A stretch of DNA of 64,000 nucleotides from the NCBI RefSeq assembly GCF_001704415.2, contig NC_030813.1:10372001-10436000 (forward strand), read 5' to 3'. Source of the DNA: Capra hircus. Lineage: Eukaryota > Chordata > Mammalia > Artiodactyla > Bovidae. Below, in pieces: positions 45,632-57,340 of the stretch. The notes under the pieces are model-generated. The model made no database searches, was not told the origin of the DNA, and worked only from the letters and a program-made list of their open reading frames with translations. The first letter of the stretch is position 1. Every line of letters begins with the position of its first letter. Both the position numbers and the translations under genes were made by a program.

Positions 45632-47984
45632 AATCACTTATTATGTAATTTCATTCCTACAAACTTCTGCATTCATCTCTGTAAAACCTTACAATCAACA
45701 TATTACTACCATAAATTATAGAAGTGACAGTTATAGATGATACTGATATTTGAAAATATGTTTTATGGTATAATCATCAATTCTCAAATACATACAGATT
45801 TCTTATCTCATTCTTGTTTCTTATATTTTTCTATGTGAATAACATATGAACACAGTGTTTTGTCCTATAAATGTACCATTAAACCTAAGAAAATAACATT
45901 TAAGATTATCAAAGTATACATCTTTATTTTTTTCATAGAAATTAACATGGTAGAAAGAAACATAACAAACTTTTAGGGGAAAAATTAATGAGGCACAATG
46001 AAGAATACTAAAATGTTTATATTAAAAAGAAAATTCCCCAGAGAAATAGTTCTTTAAATTTTTTAAAAAACATTGCCTTAATGTATTTATTTGTCTGTAT
46101 GTTAAGCTTTTATTTACTAATTCATATTTTAATTTCAAGTTTAAATCAATAAACATCAAGACTGTAACTTCCCTGCCTCCTTGTTCCATCACTGAAATTT
46201 CCATAGCCTCTTACTTACGTTACCACATGGAAATCTGAAAATACTCATTGGTCTGGGTAGTGGTAGAACAGAGTCATCAGCACACCATAAACAGTCCAGT
46301 TTACTGAATTTTTGTCCCTCAGAATACAAATGTAAAAGAAGCACCTGGAACTGTAGTTGGAATTAAAATGTTTGTATTGTATCAATGATAAATATAGTTT
46401 GCTTCTAGAGAAATGGAGCTGAAATAAAAGTGCTTTAAAATATAACCAAATTTTTAGGCAGGAAGCTCAGGACTAGTTGTGTGTCTCAACAATATCACTG
46501 TCCTTTGTTGAACCCATCTTTAGTATTCAAGTTTCTTTCTACTCAACAAGATCAATACTACAGTATTAACCACTAATTCCTAATTATACTCAGGGAAAAA
46601 TAAGTGAAGGGGAGTGAGAAGGAATGAAGCTGTCAAAGTCCCATTCAATGACTGCAGTATATGTTGTGACTACTCGTTTTTTCAAAGCAAAGCCAAGAAA
46701 TGAAGGACTTTTATTGCTGAATGTACTTACATACTATTGTATCTATCATTACAGTTTGTGTTACTGAAGTGAAAGGAGAGAACTGTCAATAGATAATGTG
46801 CAATCTCTGTTATATTTCCCACATAAAGAATGTTTGAAATGCCGATGGATAAAAATCATTTGAAAATGTTGGGAAGCAAGATTAGATTAATATATTTGAA
46901 AAAATTCTTTTTAAACTTACCCGTAGTAATTTTTTGTATTTCTTGAATACAAAAATTGAGACTTTAATGATATATAATGTAACATTCTATATATGCCGCA
47001 ATAAGAAATGTTCATTTCAATTCAAATCAGAATAATCAGCTTTTGAATAATAAGAATGACCAATTTGAAATGACGTTTTATAAATTGATTTTACATAATC
47101 AATAGTAATTTTTGGAAAATAATTGCATTATGCCCCTTACAAGGAAATGCTAAATATAGCCTTTAATATTTTGGTTTAATTTTATTACCAAGGATTTAAT
47201 ATGAAAAGTATGTATTTTCTTTTAAAATTGAGGATAGTTATTCAAATTGCAATAATAGAATTTATTTTCATATCTTTCATATCTTAGGTACACATCTAAG
47301 ATTGATGAGCTGAACCAAAGGAACATAATTAAATTGCATATATTAGTCCCAGTTATGCTAAGTTAGTTGTGTCAGACTTTTTATAAAACTTATTCTATTA
47401 ATGAAATCTTTCATTGTCATAATACCTTTATATATTCTCTGTCTTTTCTAATTCTATTTGAATTTTATCAATGTAAATACTGAGCTTTCTCTTAACACAC
47501 AAGTATTTAAGTCAGCGCTTTCAGCATCTCTAATGCTTCCAGTTAGAGAACATGCACAGCACGGCTAAGCAGCCATCTGAATCTTAAGATGGCCATCATT
47601 TCCCTGGCCATTCCCTAGCCCATATCCAAGTTCCAGTTGTGCTTTCCTTTGAGCACAATCAACCTTACCACTGTGAGAAAAAAAGGAATTGAAATATTTG
47701 GGAGAGCCAGAGTTGATAAAGAAGAACAAAAGGTGGTGAGAGAAGAGTAGGGTAAAGAAAAGAGGAAGAAAAAATGGAAAAAAAAATCAAAGTTGCAAGT
47801 AAAATATACTAAATTTACTTCCATTTCAATTCTTATTAATCTATTAAAGTATTTTTAAAGTTTTTATGATAACCTTAAGGTTAAGTTTAATAATGAAACT
47901 TCAGCTCAACTTTCGTTATTGGAAAATGAAATCCAACCAAGAAAGATCATGTTAGAATATTTTTTTCTTTTTTTTTCTTTTCAG
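45632..47984. other. AT-rich sequence without ruminant repeats
   Basis: No repeat or gene is assigned. It ends in a long polypyrimidine tract (47960-47982) directly before the exon candidate. Confidence 0.45.
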
Positions 47985-48083
47985 AACAATACCACAAGCA
48001 TTATTATTCATAACTACGTCAAGTACCTGGTGAAGGCCCAGCTGAGTAACAGAGAATTAAACAATGTAGCCTGAAATGATTCT
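47985..48083 (+). other. Candidate orphan exon (99 bp) with splice signals
   Basis: A strong pyrimidine tract (47960-47982) ends in CAG at 47982-47984. The 99-bp segment is followed by GTGAGT at 48084-48089, a consensus donor. One frame is open for 29 codons from the first base and then meets TGA at 48072-48074, 9 bases before the donor. Its composition is less AT-rich than either flank. It could be a late coding exon with the stop near the junction, a non-coding exon of a long RNA, or chance. I recognise no protein family in the 29 residues, and no neighbouring exon is evident. Confidence 0.3.
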
Positions 48084-48089
48084 GTGAGT

Positions 48090-49910
48090 AGTTTGCTTAT
48101 ACTTAAAGAGACATGGCAGAAAAGAAACAATAAGTAAGAGGTCAAATATTCATTCACTTGGCTGGACTCCTCTTTCAGACATGTTTGTGAAGTCCACATT
48201 TACTGCCAATGACATGTACAGAGCAGCTGCTTGAAGGCATTGACCGGTTTCCGCACCTGCTGAGTTAATCTCAGAATGTCCATTTTGCTGCCCCTTTGCT
48301 ATAGCAATGAAGTATTTCTCTACCTTGACAGCTGGTTGATCATACAGCCAAATCTATAGCTCTACCTTTTTTTTCTCACTGTTTCTCACTTTTCAGTCAT
48401 AGGTACTGCCATTTGATTTCAACTTTTCGGTGATAATTTCAAGCATACTCGCATTTATGCTTATTCTGTAAGGATGTTATGTGTAAAAAGTCTGATGCTT
48501 AAGTAAGTAACTTACAGGAAAATTACATTGAAAAGTTCACAGAGAACTTATGTTTTAAAAACCCCGAAATAGCTCATGCCATTGCCCTGCCTCGCGTTAG
48601 TCTTCATTGTGAATGAAAGTTTTCTTCATGGTTTTTGATTATGCATTCAATTGTGATTCGTCAACAGAGACCCATTCACTGATGTCAAGGAGTGCTCATC
48701 TGAGGAATAGTGAGAGGACATGCAGACTAATGAGGAGTCTTAATATAATAGGAAAGGCAAATATGTAAAACTTGAAAGGAATGAAGTTATTTATTAAGCA
48801 AATCACAAATTTAAATAGTGTCTGATGCTAATTTTACCATACAGCAGAAACAGGAATTTATATTAATTTAGAGCTATTTACTATATTATGTAGTAGTTAT
48901 TATTTATAAATATAAATGGTGACCATATTCAGATATTCAGTAATATTCCATGAAAAGTTTATGATTGCTTTTCTTTGTATAACCTTCAGTTTATTCTATT
49001 TAATTAAGCAATTCTTTTTTTTTTTTTAAACTAAGATAACTAAGTACCTCTTTGCCTGGGGAGATAATAATTGCAATAGCATTTAAAAGTATTAAAATAT
49101 AATATTTTTTTATTAAAACTAAGTTGTATTCTGCCACTCAGTGTATCTGGCTTTACAGGAAAATGATTATTATTTTAAAAGCCAAAAGTAATGAAAATAG
49201 CTTGCATTCATACCTTACTTATAGAGGTTTAGAACAAGCATTCTCTCAAGAATAGTAAGTGGAACCAGTAGAATGACCTAAGACATTTCACATGTCTATT
49301 CTCAGTTGTTCAAATTTCTACATCAGTATCCCATCTGTCATTTTAAATGAAATTACTACTTCTGTGAGATACATATGTTAAAACTTCTACCCAGGAAAAA
49401 CAAAAGAAATCATTGCTTCTGGGAATTTTACGCCAGTGAAAAGTTCGAAGGAAGTCATACCTTATTTTGAAGGCGTGAAAAGATCATTTTTATACATAAA
49501 ACCCATTAATTTATATTCATTAATAATGGGAAGATATATATAGGTTTTTCATGACTCAGTTATTGGATATCTAAATTAAATTATGTATTCATTTATTACA
49601 TACACAAATTAGATTGAATGCAGTACAATGTTTCTTATTAAAGCTTCTCTCTTCAACAAATCATAGTTTAAGGCAACCATTAACCCGTTAACTCTAAGAT
49701 TTCTATTACTGAATGCAGACCCTGGCCTTTATTAAGTATTCTCATGGCACATATAGTATTGCATTGGTTCCCAGGCTTAGCTAAACATTAGAACGACTTG
49801 AGTAAATTTTGAAGATTCTGGTACCAGTGATAAATGACTTCATCAGAACGCCACGAAGATGAAGTGGTATATCAAATGTGAAATACCTACCATAGATCTG
49901 AGCATGAAAG
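48090..49910. other. AT-rich sequence without ruminant repeats
   Basis: No gene or repeat is assigned. A T run lies at 49015-49027. Confidence 0.45.
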
Positions 49911-49914
49911 GCAA

Positions 49915-50345
49915 GCATTTGTACACCTTTCCATTTATATAACAAACATTTGAGTGCTTGTTCTATAACAGTCACTTTTTTAGATGTTAATAAGCACACT
50001 GAGGTAAATCGAAACATTGAATCTCTGCCCTGATGGTGCTTAAATTCTTATGTGGGACTCATATAGTAATAAAAGAAATAAGTACATATATTTTATGAAG
50101 AAAGTAAAGCAGGGTAAGGAAATTATAATTTTAGAGAATATTGTATTACATAGATTGGTTAGTGAAGGACTTTTTGAAAACAGGACATTTAAACAAATGA
50201 AATTACACAAAGGACAATTTGAAGCATGAATCTTTGAGAACAATTTCCTCAAATAATAAAGAAGAAATGATATAAGATCCCTGCCAATGAATGAAATCCA
50301 CATTTTTCAAAGAACAAAAAGGAGAGTGTGTCAAGGAAGGCACAG
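49915..50345 (-). repeat. Old L2-like repeat, antisense
   Basis: CATTTGAGTGCTTGTTCTAT, GAATCTCTGCCCTGATGGTG, AAGTAAAGCAGGGTAAGG and GGACATTTAAACAAATGAAA follow the order of the antisense mammal-wide repeat whose later part is seen at 20730-21930. Confidence 0.5.
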
Positions 50346-50407
50346 AATAATATGACATGAAAAGTGGAAAGTTCATGAAGGGTGGATTATATGAATTTAT
50401 AATAAAT

Positions 50408-51189
50408 ATGTGTGGTAGGTGGAGTAATAGTCCTCAAGAACATCCAGATCCAATCCTCAGAATTGTGGATATTTTGTCATATGGTATGGGGGAATTATTA
50501 TTTAAAATAGTATTAAGTTCACTAATCAGATGACCTCAAGCTGAATTTTCTGAGTGGACTCAATATAATGGCAATGGTCTTTTAATATGGAAGAAGAAGG
50601 CAGAAGAGTCAGGGTCTTTAAATATGGAAGAAGAAGGTAGAAGAGTTAGGGTCAGTGCACTGTAGCATGAAAAAGACTTGACTGGCCATTGCTGGCTTTG
50701 GAGATGCAAGGAGGACATAAGCCAAGGATATGAGCAGCCTTTGGTGGTGGTTTGATCGCTAAGTTGTGCCAGACTCTTTGCGACCCAATGAGCTGTAGCC
50801 TTCCAGGCTCCTCTGTCTATGGGTTTCTTCAGGCAAGAATACTGGAGTGGGTTGCCATTTCCTTCTCCAGGGGATATTTCCAACCCAGGGATCAAACCCA
50901 GGTCTCCTGCATTGCAGGCTGATTCTTTACCAACTGAGCTACAAGGGAAGCCCTAGAAGCTTTTAGAAGCTTCTAAATCAGCCTTTAGAAGCTGGAAAAG
51001 CCAAAGAAGCAGATTTTTCCCTAGAGCCTCCGTAAGAAGTACACAACTACACCAACTTTGATATTAGAACAGTGAAACCTGTTTCAGACACCTGAACTCC
51101 CAAACTTGACATAGTAAATCCATAATGTTTTCAGCTACTAAGCATGTAGTAATTTTTTTTTACAGCAACAGCAGAAACCTAATACAATA
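50408..51189 (+). mobile_element. MaLR (ERVL-type) LTR, plus strand, interrupted by Bov-tA
   Basis: Blocks ATCCTCAGAATTGTGGATA, TGGCCATTGCTGGCTTTGGA, GATGCAAGGAGGACATAAGCC, then after the SINE TTAGAAGCTGGAAAAGCC, CCTAGAGCCTCCGTAAGAAG, AGCTACTAAGCATGTAGTAA and CAGCAGAAACCTAATACAAT fit an MLT1-type LTR. A local tandem duplication of about 37 bp lies at 50580-50653. Confidence 0.75.
50744..50953 (-). mobile_element. Bov-tA SINE, minus strand, inside MaLR LTR
   Basis: The antisense body begins at about GGTTTGATCGCTAAGTTG. The B box is GGGATCAAACCCA in antisense and the head ends GCTACAAGGGAAGCCC. It splits the LTR described at 50408-51189. Confidence 0.9.
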
Positions 51190-51372
51190 TGACAAAGATG
51201 ACTCTGGTGAGTCCAGAAAGGAATATAACCTTATCTGATGGACACTTTAAGAAAGGCATTCAACTACTGTGAAGGATGACATGTAGGGAACAAGAGTGGA
51301 AGCAGAGAAGTCAGGTAGGTATTTCAGTAGTTCAGGGGAGAGGTCATGGGCATTTGAGCTTGGGTAGGACAG

Positions 51373-51946
51373 CAGATGGTGACTCCAGCAATGAAATTAA
51401 AAGACGCTTACTCCTTGGAAGAAAAGTTATGACCAACCTAGACAGCATATTCAAAAGCAGAGACATTACTTTGTCGACTAAGGTCTGTCTAGTCAAGGCT
51501 ATGGTTTTTCCTGTGGTCGTGTATGGATGTGAGAGTTGGACTGTGAGGAAGGCTGAGTGCCAAAGAATTGATGCTTTTGAACTGTGGTTTTGGAAAAGAC
51601 TCTTGAGAGTCCCTTGGACTGCAAGGAGATCCAACCAATCCATTCTGAAGGAGATCAGTCCTGGGATTTCTTTGGAAGGAATAATGCTAAAGCTGAAACT
51701 CCAGTACTTTGGCCACCTCATGCGAAGAGTTGATTCATTGGAAAAGACTCTGATGCTGGGAGGGATTGGGGGCAGGAGGAGAAGGGGACGACCGAGGATA
51801 AGACGGCTGGATGGCATCACTGACTCGATGGATGTGAGTCTGAGTGAACTCTGGGAGTTAGTGATGGACAGGGAGGCCTGGCGTGCTGAAATTCATGGGG
51901 TCACAAAGAGTCGGACATGACTGAGTAACTGAACTGAACTGAACTG
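51373..51946 (+). mobile_element. BovB LINE 3' end, plus strand
   Basis: It starts at CAGATGGTGACTCCAGC and ends GAACTGAACTGAACTG. The likely duplication is AGGACAG at 51366-51372 and 51947-51953. A single open frame runs to the BovB stop region (stop at about 51918) with all C-terminal landmarks, including VVYGCESWTVRKAE and RRRRGRPRIRRLDGITDSMD. It is among the best preserved C-terminal pieces in the window. The frame's first about 35 codons are non-BovB flank. Confidence 0.92.
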
Positions 51947-52037
51947 AGGACAGGTTATAGTGAGAAGAAAGTTCAATTTCATTTTGGTAGCAAAAGAGAC
52001 AGAATTTGCTGATGGATTTGATGCAAGATGCCTTGTT

Positions 52038-52252
52038 TTGCGATTCCCTAGTGGTTCAGACGGTAAAGAGTCTGGCTGTAATGTGGAAAATGCGAGTTCA
52101 ATCCCTGGGTGGGGGAGATCCCCTGGAGGAAAAAATGGCAACCCACTCCTGTATTCTTGCCTGGAAAATCCCATGTATGGTTGAGCTTGGTGGTCTAGAG
52201 TCCATAGGGTCATAAAGAGTTGGACACAACTGAGCAACTTCACTTTCACTTT
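52038..52252 (+). mobile_element. Bov-tA SINE, plus strand
   Basis: The head is GATTCCCTAGTGGTTCAGACG and the B box GAGTTCAATCCC. The body is complete, ending GAGCAACTTCACTTTCAC. Related in age to its neighbours by divergence, with several C-to-T type changes. Confidence 0.9.
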
Positions 52253-53509
52253 TTGATAGAAGATATGATAATAATGAGGAATCTTAAATATATTAAAACT
52301 ACTTTGATCAGTAAGATGAATTGGGAAATTATTTACTGAGATAAATTTGTAGGGAGACCTTTCCTACTGTAACTTTAGCACAAAATATCTTAACTACACA
52401 GTAAAATTTAATATATGTTTAATGAAAAACAATAAAAATTCTGATGAAGATGATGATGATAATGACACTGTCAATGGTAATGATGCAAATTGATGATACT
52501 GATGCTGAAAAAGATAAGAAAAATATAACCTTATGGGCTTCTACTGAAATTACAAATAAGCATATTAAATAGCACTAATTAATTTCCCCCTTTTATGTAG
52601 AATTCTACTGAGTCAGTTTTAGTGAGACAAAAATGGAATGTACCATGAGCTACATATGGATTTTGTTCCACTCTGGAAATTAGGATTTTGTCTCAATTTG
52701 TCTTTTTGTAGACTTATATTACCATCTTACCTTTAGCCAAGAAGTAACTAAAAATTAATTTCTATGATTGTCTTTATGAATGCATTATTCCTCCATATAA
52801 TATAAGGAAGCCTTATATATTTAAACCTTATTAACATTGAATTATCAGAAGTATTGCCTATTAAGATAGAACTTTGATTTTACTGCTATGTCCTTATAAC
52901 CAAGAACAGCAAATTGTATATAAAGTTCTTAACAAAGACTTGATAAAATGAACAAATGGATATATCTTGTCTAATTTTTTCTTTCTTCAGAATCACCTAA
53001 ATAATGCAGATCCCTGAGTTAGTCCATTCACCAAAATGTCCAATAAATTAAGGTAGGTTAACATTCCACGTGGGTTATGCCAGACATGTTTATGAGGACA
53101 ACATAGATCATATTACAGGGCCAAAGTTAAGACTTTATTAAAAAGAAAATTACTTCTGTGTGGGATGATGCATTTATTCTAAACATGCTATGCAGAAATA
53201 GTAAAACATGACTTAGATTTAATATTGTGCTTATTAATATATTACTAATTTTATTTTTAATCTCATAATAAAGACACATTTTAAAACAAACACTTTCTCT
53301 TGAAGAATTACAGAGAACAGATGATCAGATATTTAGGTATGCAAAATTCTGTTTATCTTCTGTTAGGAATCCTCAGAGGTACAGTGCTCATTTGTCTTCA
53401 AAATTCCCAATTTCCACATTCAGAACCTGAATAGTCCAAGGTAAAACCACCAAATATTTATAAAAGAGTTTTCAAAATAAGACATTTGAAATATTAAGAA
53501 AGGATTTCT
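52253..53509. other. AT-rich intergenic sequence
   Basis: No gene is seen. A loose GAT repeat lies at about 52441-52500. Confidence 0.45.
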
Positions 53510-53521
53510 ATCAACAGTTAT

Positions 53522-53733
53522 GGGAATCTTCCCTCACAGTTCTGTCAGTAAAGAACCCACCTGCAATTCAGGAGACATGGGTTTGATCCCTGGGTTGGAA
53601 AAGTCCCCTGAAGAAAGAAATGACAACCCACTCCAGTATTTTATTTGGGCAATCCCATGGACAAAGGAGCCTGGCGGGCTACAGTCCGTGGGGTCCCAAG
53701 AGCTGGACACGACTTAACAACTAAACCACAACC
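53522..53733 (+). mobile_element. Bov-tA SINE, plus strand
   Basis: A 12-bp duplication ATCAACAGTTAT at 53510-53521 and 53734-53745 marks the ends. The B box is GGGTTTGATCCC. The A box region (CACAGTTCTGTCAGTAAAG) is altered. Confidence 0.93.
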
Positions 53734-53834
53734 ATCAACAGTTATATCATACTAGAAATGGGAAGAACATGTTGAACAATTCGAATGACTATATTTAATC
53801 ATAGTTGAATTTAAATGCGTAATTACAGTTGGTT

Positions 53835-54660
53835 TTGGTGACTGTATAGAGCTTTTCCACTTCAGCTTTAAAGAATATAATCAATCTGATTTTGGTACTG
53901 ACCATCTGGTGATGGCCATGTGTAAAGTTGTCTCTTGCGTTATTGGAAGAAAGTATTTACTATGATCAGTGCATTCACTTGGCAAAACTCTGTTAGCCTT
54001 TGCCCTGCTTCATTTTATACTCCAAGACCAAACTTGCCTGTTATTCCAAGTATCTCTTGACTTCCTACTTTTGCATTCTAGTTCCCTGAGATGGAAAGGA
54101 CATCTTTTTTTGGTGTTAGTTATACGAGATCCTGTAGTTCTTCATAGAACTATTCAACATCAGCTTCTTCAGCATTAGTGGCTGGGAAATAGACTTGGAT
54201 TACTGTGATATTGAATGGTTTGCCTTGGAAACGAACAGAGATCATTATGTCATTTTTGAGACTGCAACCAAGCACTGCAATTCTGACTCTTGTTGACGAT
54301 GAGGGCTACTCCATTCCTTCTAAGGAATTCTTGCCCACAGTAATAGATACAATAGTCATCTGAATTAAATTCGCCCATTCCGGTCCATTTTAGTTCACTG
54401 ATTCCTAAAATATCAGTGTTCACTCTTGCCATATCTGTTTGACCACATCCAATTTACCTTGATTCATGGACCTTACATTCCAGTTTCCAGTGCAGTATTG
54501 TTCTTTACAGCATCGGACTTTACTTTCACCACCAAATACAATCACAATTGGGCATCATTTCTGCTTTGGCTCAGGCTCTTCATTCTTTTTGTAGATATTT
54601 ATTTGCTCTTCCCCAGTGGTACATTGGACACCCACTGACCTACTTTCAGGTTTCATTTTA
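53835..54660 (-). mobile_element. BovB endonuclease-region fragment, minus strand
   Basis: The antisense of the 5' half of BovB, from just after the endonuclease domain back to the N-terminal region. The minus frame 54250-54432 carries ISELKWTGMGEFNSDDYCIY and GQEFLRRNG. An internal stretch of about 110 bases (53995-54100) does not align with the other BovB copy as well. It is joined at about 54660 to a plus-oriented 3' piece. Confidence 0.85.
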
Positions 54661-54912
54661 TTGGGCTCGAAAATCAATGTGAACGTTGACTGTAGTCACA
54701 AAATTAAAAGATGCTTGCTCCTTGGAAGAAAATCTATGACAAATCTAGACAATGTATTAAAAAGCTGAGACATCACTTTGCCTACAAAGGTGCATATAGT
54801 CAAAGCTATGATTTTTCCAGTAGTCTTGTATTGATGTAAGAGTTGGACAATAAAGAAGGCTGAGTGACTGAGAATTGATGTTTTTGAATTGTGGTGCTGG
54901 AGAAGGCTATTG
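54660..54912 (+). mobile_element. BovB C-terminal fragment, plus strand, 3' end missing
   Basis: It begins TTGGGCTCGAAAATCA and follows the C-terminal coding order to TGGTGCTGGAGAAGGC, then stops without the BovB terminus. Several changes introduce stops (for example TTGATGTAAG at about 54832). Together with 53835-54660 it forms a head-to-head structure that lacks the whole reverse-transcriptase part. Confidence 0.85.
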
Positions 54913-55208
54913 GATTGCATATAATTGAAATGAGTTTATACTGTAACAAACTATTACTTATTTATGCACCAAAGAAAGCAAGTAAAACTGTCCCAACTTC
55001 TAAATGCATTGCTGTTTTTATCACTGAATAGTTTTATCCTGTAAATTTGCATAAAAGTTCAACTGAGAAAATTTTAATGTTTAAAATAATACTGAATTCA
55101 AAACAAAAATAGTATGTTAATATGCAAATCACACTGAAGTAACAAATAGAATACTATAAATCTTTAAAAATTGAGAATTATTATAAATGATTGAATTTGC
55201 TCTTCAAG
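54913..55208. other. AT-rich spacer
   Basis: No feature is seen. Confidence 0.4.
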
Positions 55209-55212
55209 CACT

Positions 55213-55430
55213 GGTTGTTGTTTAGTTGTTAAGTTATGTCTGACTGTTTTGTGACTCCCATGGGCTGTATTCCACCAGGCTCCTTTATCCATGTGACTTC
55301 CTAGGCAAGAATACTGGAGTGGTTTGTCATTGCTTTTTCCAGGGGATCTGCCTGACACATAATTCCACCCAGAGTCTTCTGAGTCTCCTACATTGCTGGG
55401 ATTCTTTACCACTGAGTCACCGGGGAAGCT
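55213..55430 (-). mobile_element. Bov-tA SINE, minus strand, B box disrupted
   Basis: The antisense body is diverged. The region that should hold the B box reads CACATAATTCCACCCAG, so the promoter is disrupted. The head end is CACCGGGGAAGC. Confidence 0.85.
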
Positions 55431-55498
55431 CTATGTAATGATGTGAAAAATTATGACTGCTGCAGAAATGCAGTAACTGTAATAGGTGGCCTATAGAA

Positions 55499-55663
55499 GG
55501 GCTTCCCTGGTGGCTCAGATGGTAAAGAATCCACCTGCAATGAGAAAGACCCAGATTCAATCCCTGGGTCTGGAAGATTCCCTGGAGAAGGGAATAGTAA
55601 ACCCACTCCAGTGTTCTTGCCTGGAGAATCCCATTGACAGAGGAGCTTGGCAGGCTACAGTTC
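55499..55663 (+). mobile_element. Bov-tA SINE, plus strand, 3' truncated
   Basis: The head GGGCTTCCCTGGTGGCTCAG is perfect for the family. The B box is AGATTCAATCCC. The body stops at GCAGGCTACAGTTCTA without the last 45 or so bases, unlike all other copies here. Confidence 0.9.
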
Positions 55664-55839
55664 TATATTTTTTAGTTGATACTATTGGGTTGAGTGTTAT
55701 CCATGAGGACATTTAGGCATTATGCTTTTCATAATGATACACTCATCACAATGTTTGGGATCAAATCAAAGATAGAATGTAAGCAGTGTGGGAACGTCAA
55801 GAAGCAGTTCCTGAAGACTAATTAGTATCTTTAGTGCAT

Positions 55840-56232
55840 CTGGCTGGAATGCCTTAATAAAAGACCACGGACTGTGTGGTTTAAACAACAGAAATTTGTT
55901 TTCTCGTGGTTCTGGAGGCTGGGAAGTCCAAGACCAAAGTTCGAGCATGGTTCATTTCCTGATGAGGCTTTTATCCCTAGGCTGCTGACAGCCAACTTCT
56001 TTCTGGGTCCTCTGATGGCTTTTCCTGGTGAGTGCATGTGGAGAGGGAGAGAGTGAGCAAGCATTCTTGTGTCTCTTCTTAGAAGGATGCTATTCTTATC
56101 AGGTCAGAGTCCCACACTTATGACTTTATTTAACTTAGTATCTCCTTTAGGCCCTCTCTCCAAATACAGTCACAGTGGGAGTCAGGAATTCAACATATGG
56201 ATTGTAGGGGAACACAGTTCAGTACATAGCAT
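55840..56232 (-). mobile_element. MaLR (ERVL-type) LTR, minus strand
   Basis: Antisense blocks ACAACAGAAATTTGTTTTCTC, GGTTCTGGAGGCTGGGAAG, TCCAAGACCAAAGTTC, CCTCTGATGGCTTTTCC and ATTCAACATATGGATTGTAG are in MST/MLT1 LTR order, ending near AGTACATAGCA. This is a more complete relative of 28366-28718. The frames on both strands between 55766 and 56064 are not genes. Confidence 0.82.
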
Positions 56233-56663
56233 TTAGGAATATTACTTAATGATGGCAACTAAACTTCATGCAACATATTCTTCTAAGTGATTTACATGTT
56301 TTATCATTCAATTTTCTATCTCTGTGGAGAAAATATCCTCATCTCCATCATCATTATCATCTACTAATAAATGAAAAAAGTGATCAAATATGCTAAGAAA
56401 TGTACAAATTTATTCATCATGTGTATGATGGAATTTGGAACTGAACTACTCTGTTTTGCTGAAGCAGTTTATAATTGGAATCATTATGTAAAGTTGTCAC
56501 TAAATTATATTCTGTTAAAAAAAAAGAAAAAAATTTAGACTGTTAATCAGAAGATTGTTTCCCAGGGCACAGAGTCTCAGATTTTTTTTCATACTTAAGA
56601 TATTTAAGTGATTTCCAAAATTACTCTAGTATTAAAATTATATACAAGTTAATTAGGTACATT
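56233..56663. other. AT-rich spacer, possible MIR trace
   Basis: 56285-56350 (AAGTGATTTACATGTTTTATC ... ATCCTCATCTCCATCATCAT) weakly recalls an antisense MIR core. Nothing else is seen. Confidence 0.35.
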
Positions 56664-56667
56664 GGCA

Positions 56668-56722
56668 AAACCAATACAGTATTGTAAAGTAAAATAAAGT
56701 AAAAATAAAAATTTTATTAAAA
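56668..56722 (+). mobile_element. Very short L1 3' tail, plus strand
   Basis: GGCAAAACCAATACAGTATT then GTAAAGTAAAATAAAGTAAA is the terminal part of a ruminant L1, only about 55 bases long, with essentially the same sequence as 39511-39570. Confidence 0.78.
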
Positions 56723-57129
56723 AATCATTTTTAAAACTCAAAATTGTATAGGACTCAGTAATAGTCTTTAGATTCTACTACTACAACTTAATTATTCTTG
56801 CTATTTAACTAAATTTCTGCTCTTTTCTAAACAGGCACACGGTAATCATACCTTGATTTGGGGGCCTTAAAGTCGAAAGTCTCTTTATTTGTTCATTATA
56901 GTCACCTGAATGCTAGTGTACTAAATGCTTCTGATGAGTTCTTGAACTGTGGTGGATATGGAGAATTCATGAATTTAGCCATGATTATTAGTAAAGACAT
57001 GATGCACATTTTCCTTTTCCATGACTTTCTAAAAATTTTTTGGGGGAAATAATTTTAGATTTAGAGACTAAAGTGAGTACAATGCTCCTGTATACCCTTC
57101 CCCCAGTTTCTCTTAATATTCACAGTATG
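56723..57129. other. Intergenic sequence
   Basis: No feature is seen. The plus frame at 56858-57052 has no recognisable domain. Confidence 0.4.
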
Positions 57130-57340
57130 TTGTTTTTGTTTATTCACCAAGTTGTGTTCAACTCTTTGTGACCCTTTGAACTTTAGCCTGCCAGGCTGCT
57201 CTGTCCATGGGATTTCCCAGGGAAATATTTGAAATGGGTTGCCATTTCTTTTTGCCAGGGTATCTTCCCAACCCAGGGATTGAACTGCATCTCCTGCATT
57301 GGAAGGTGGATTCTTTACCACTGAGTCACCACGGAAGCCC
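57130..57340 (-). mobile_element. Bov-tA SINE, minus strand
   Basis: Antisense body with several small changes. The B box is GGGATTGAACTGC in antisense and the head end CACCACGGAAGCCCC. ATTCACA on both sides (57117 and 57342) may be the duplication. Confidence 0.88.
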
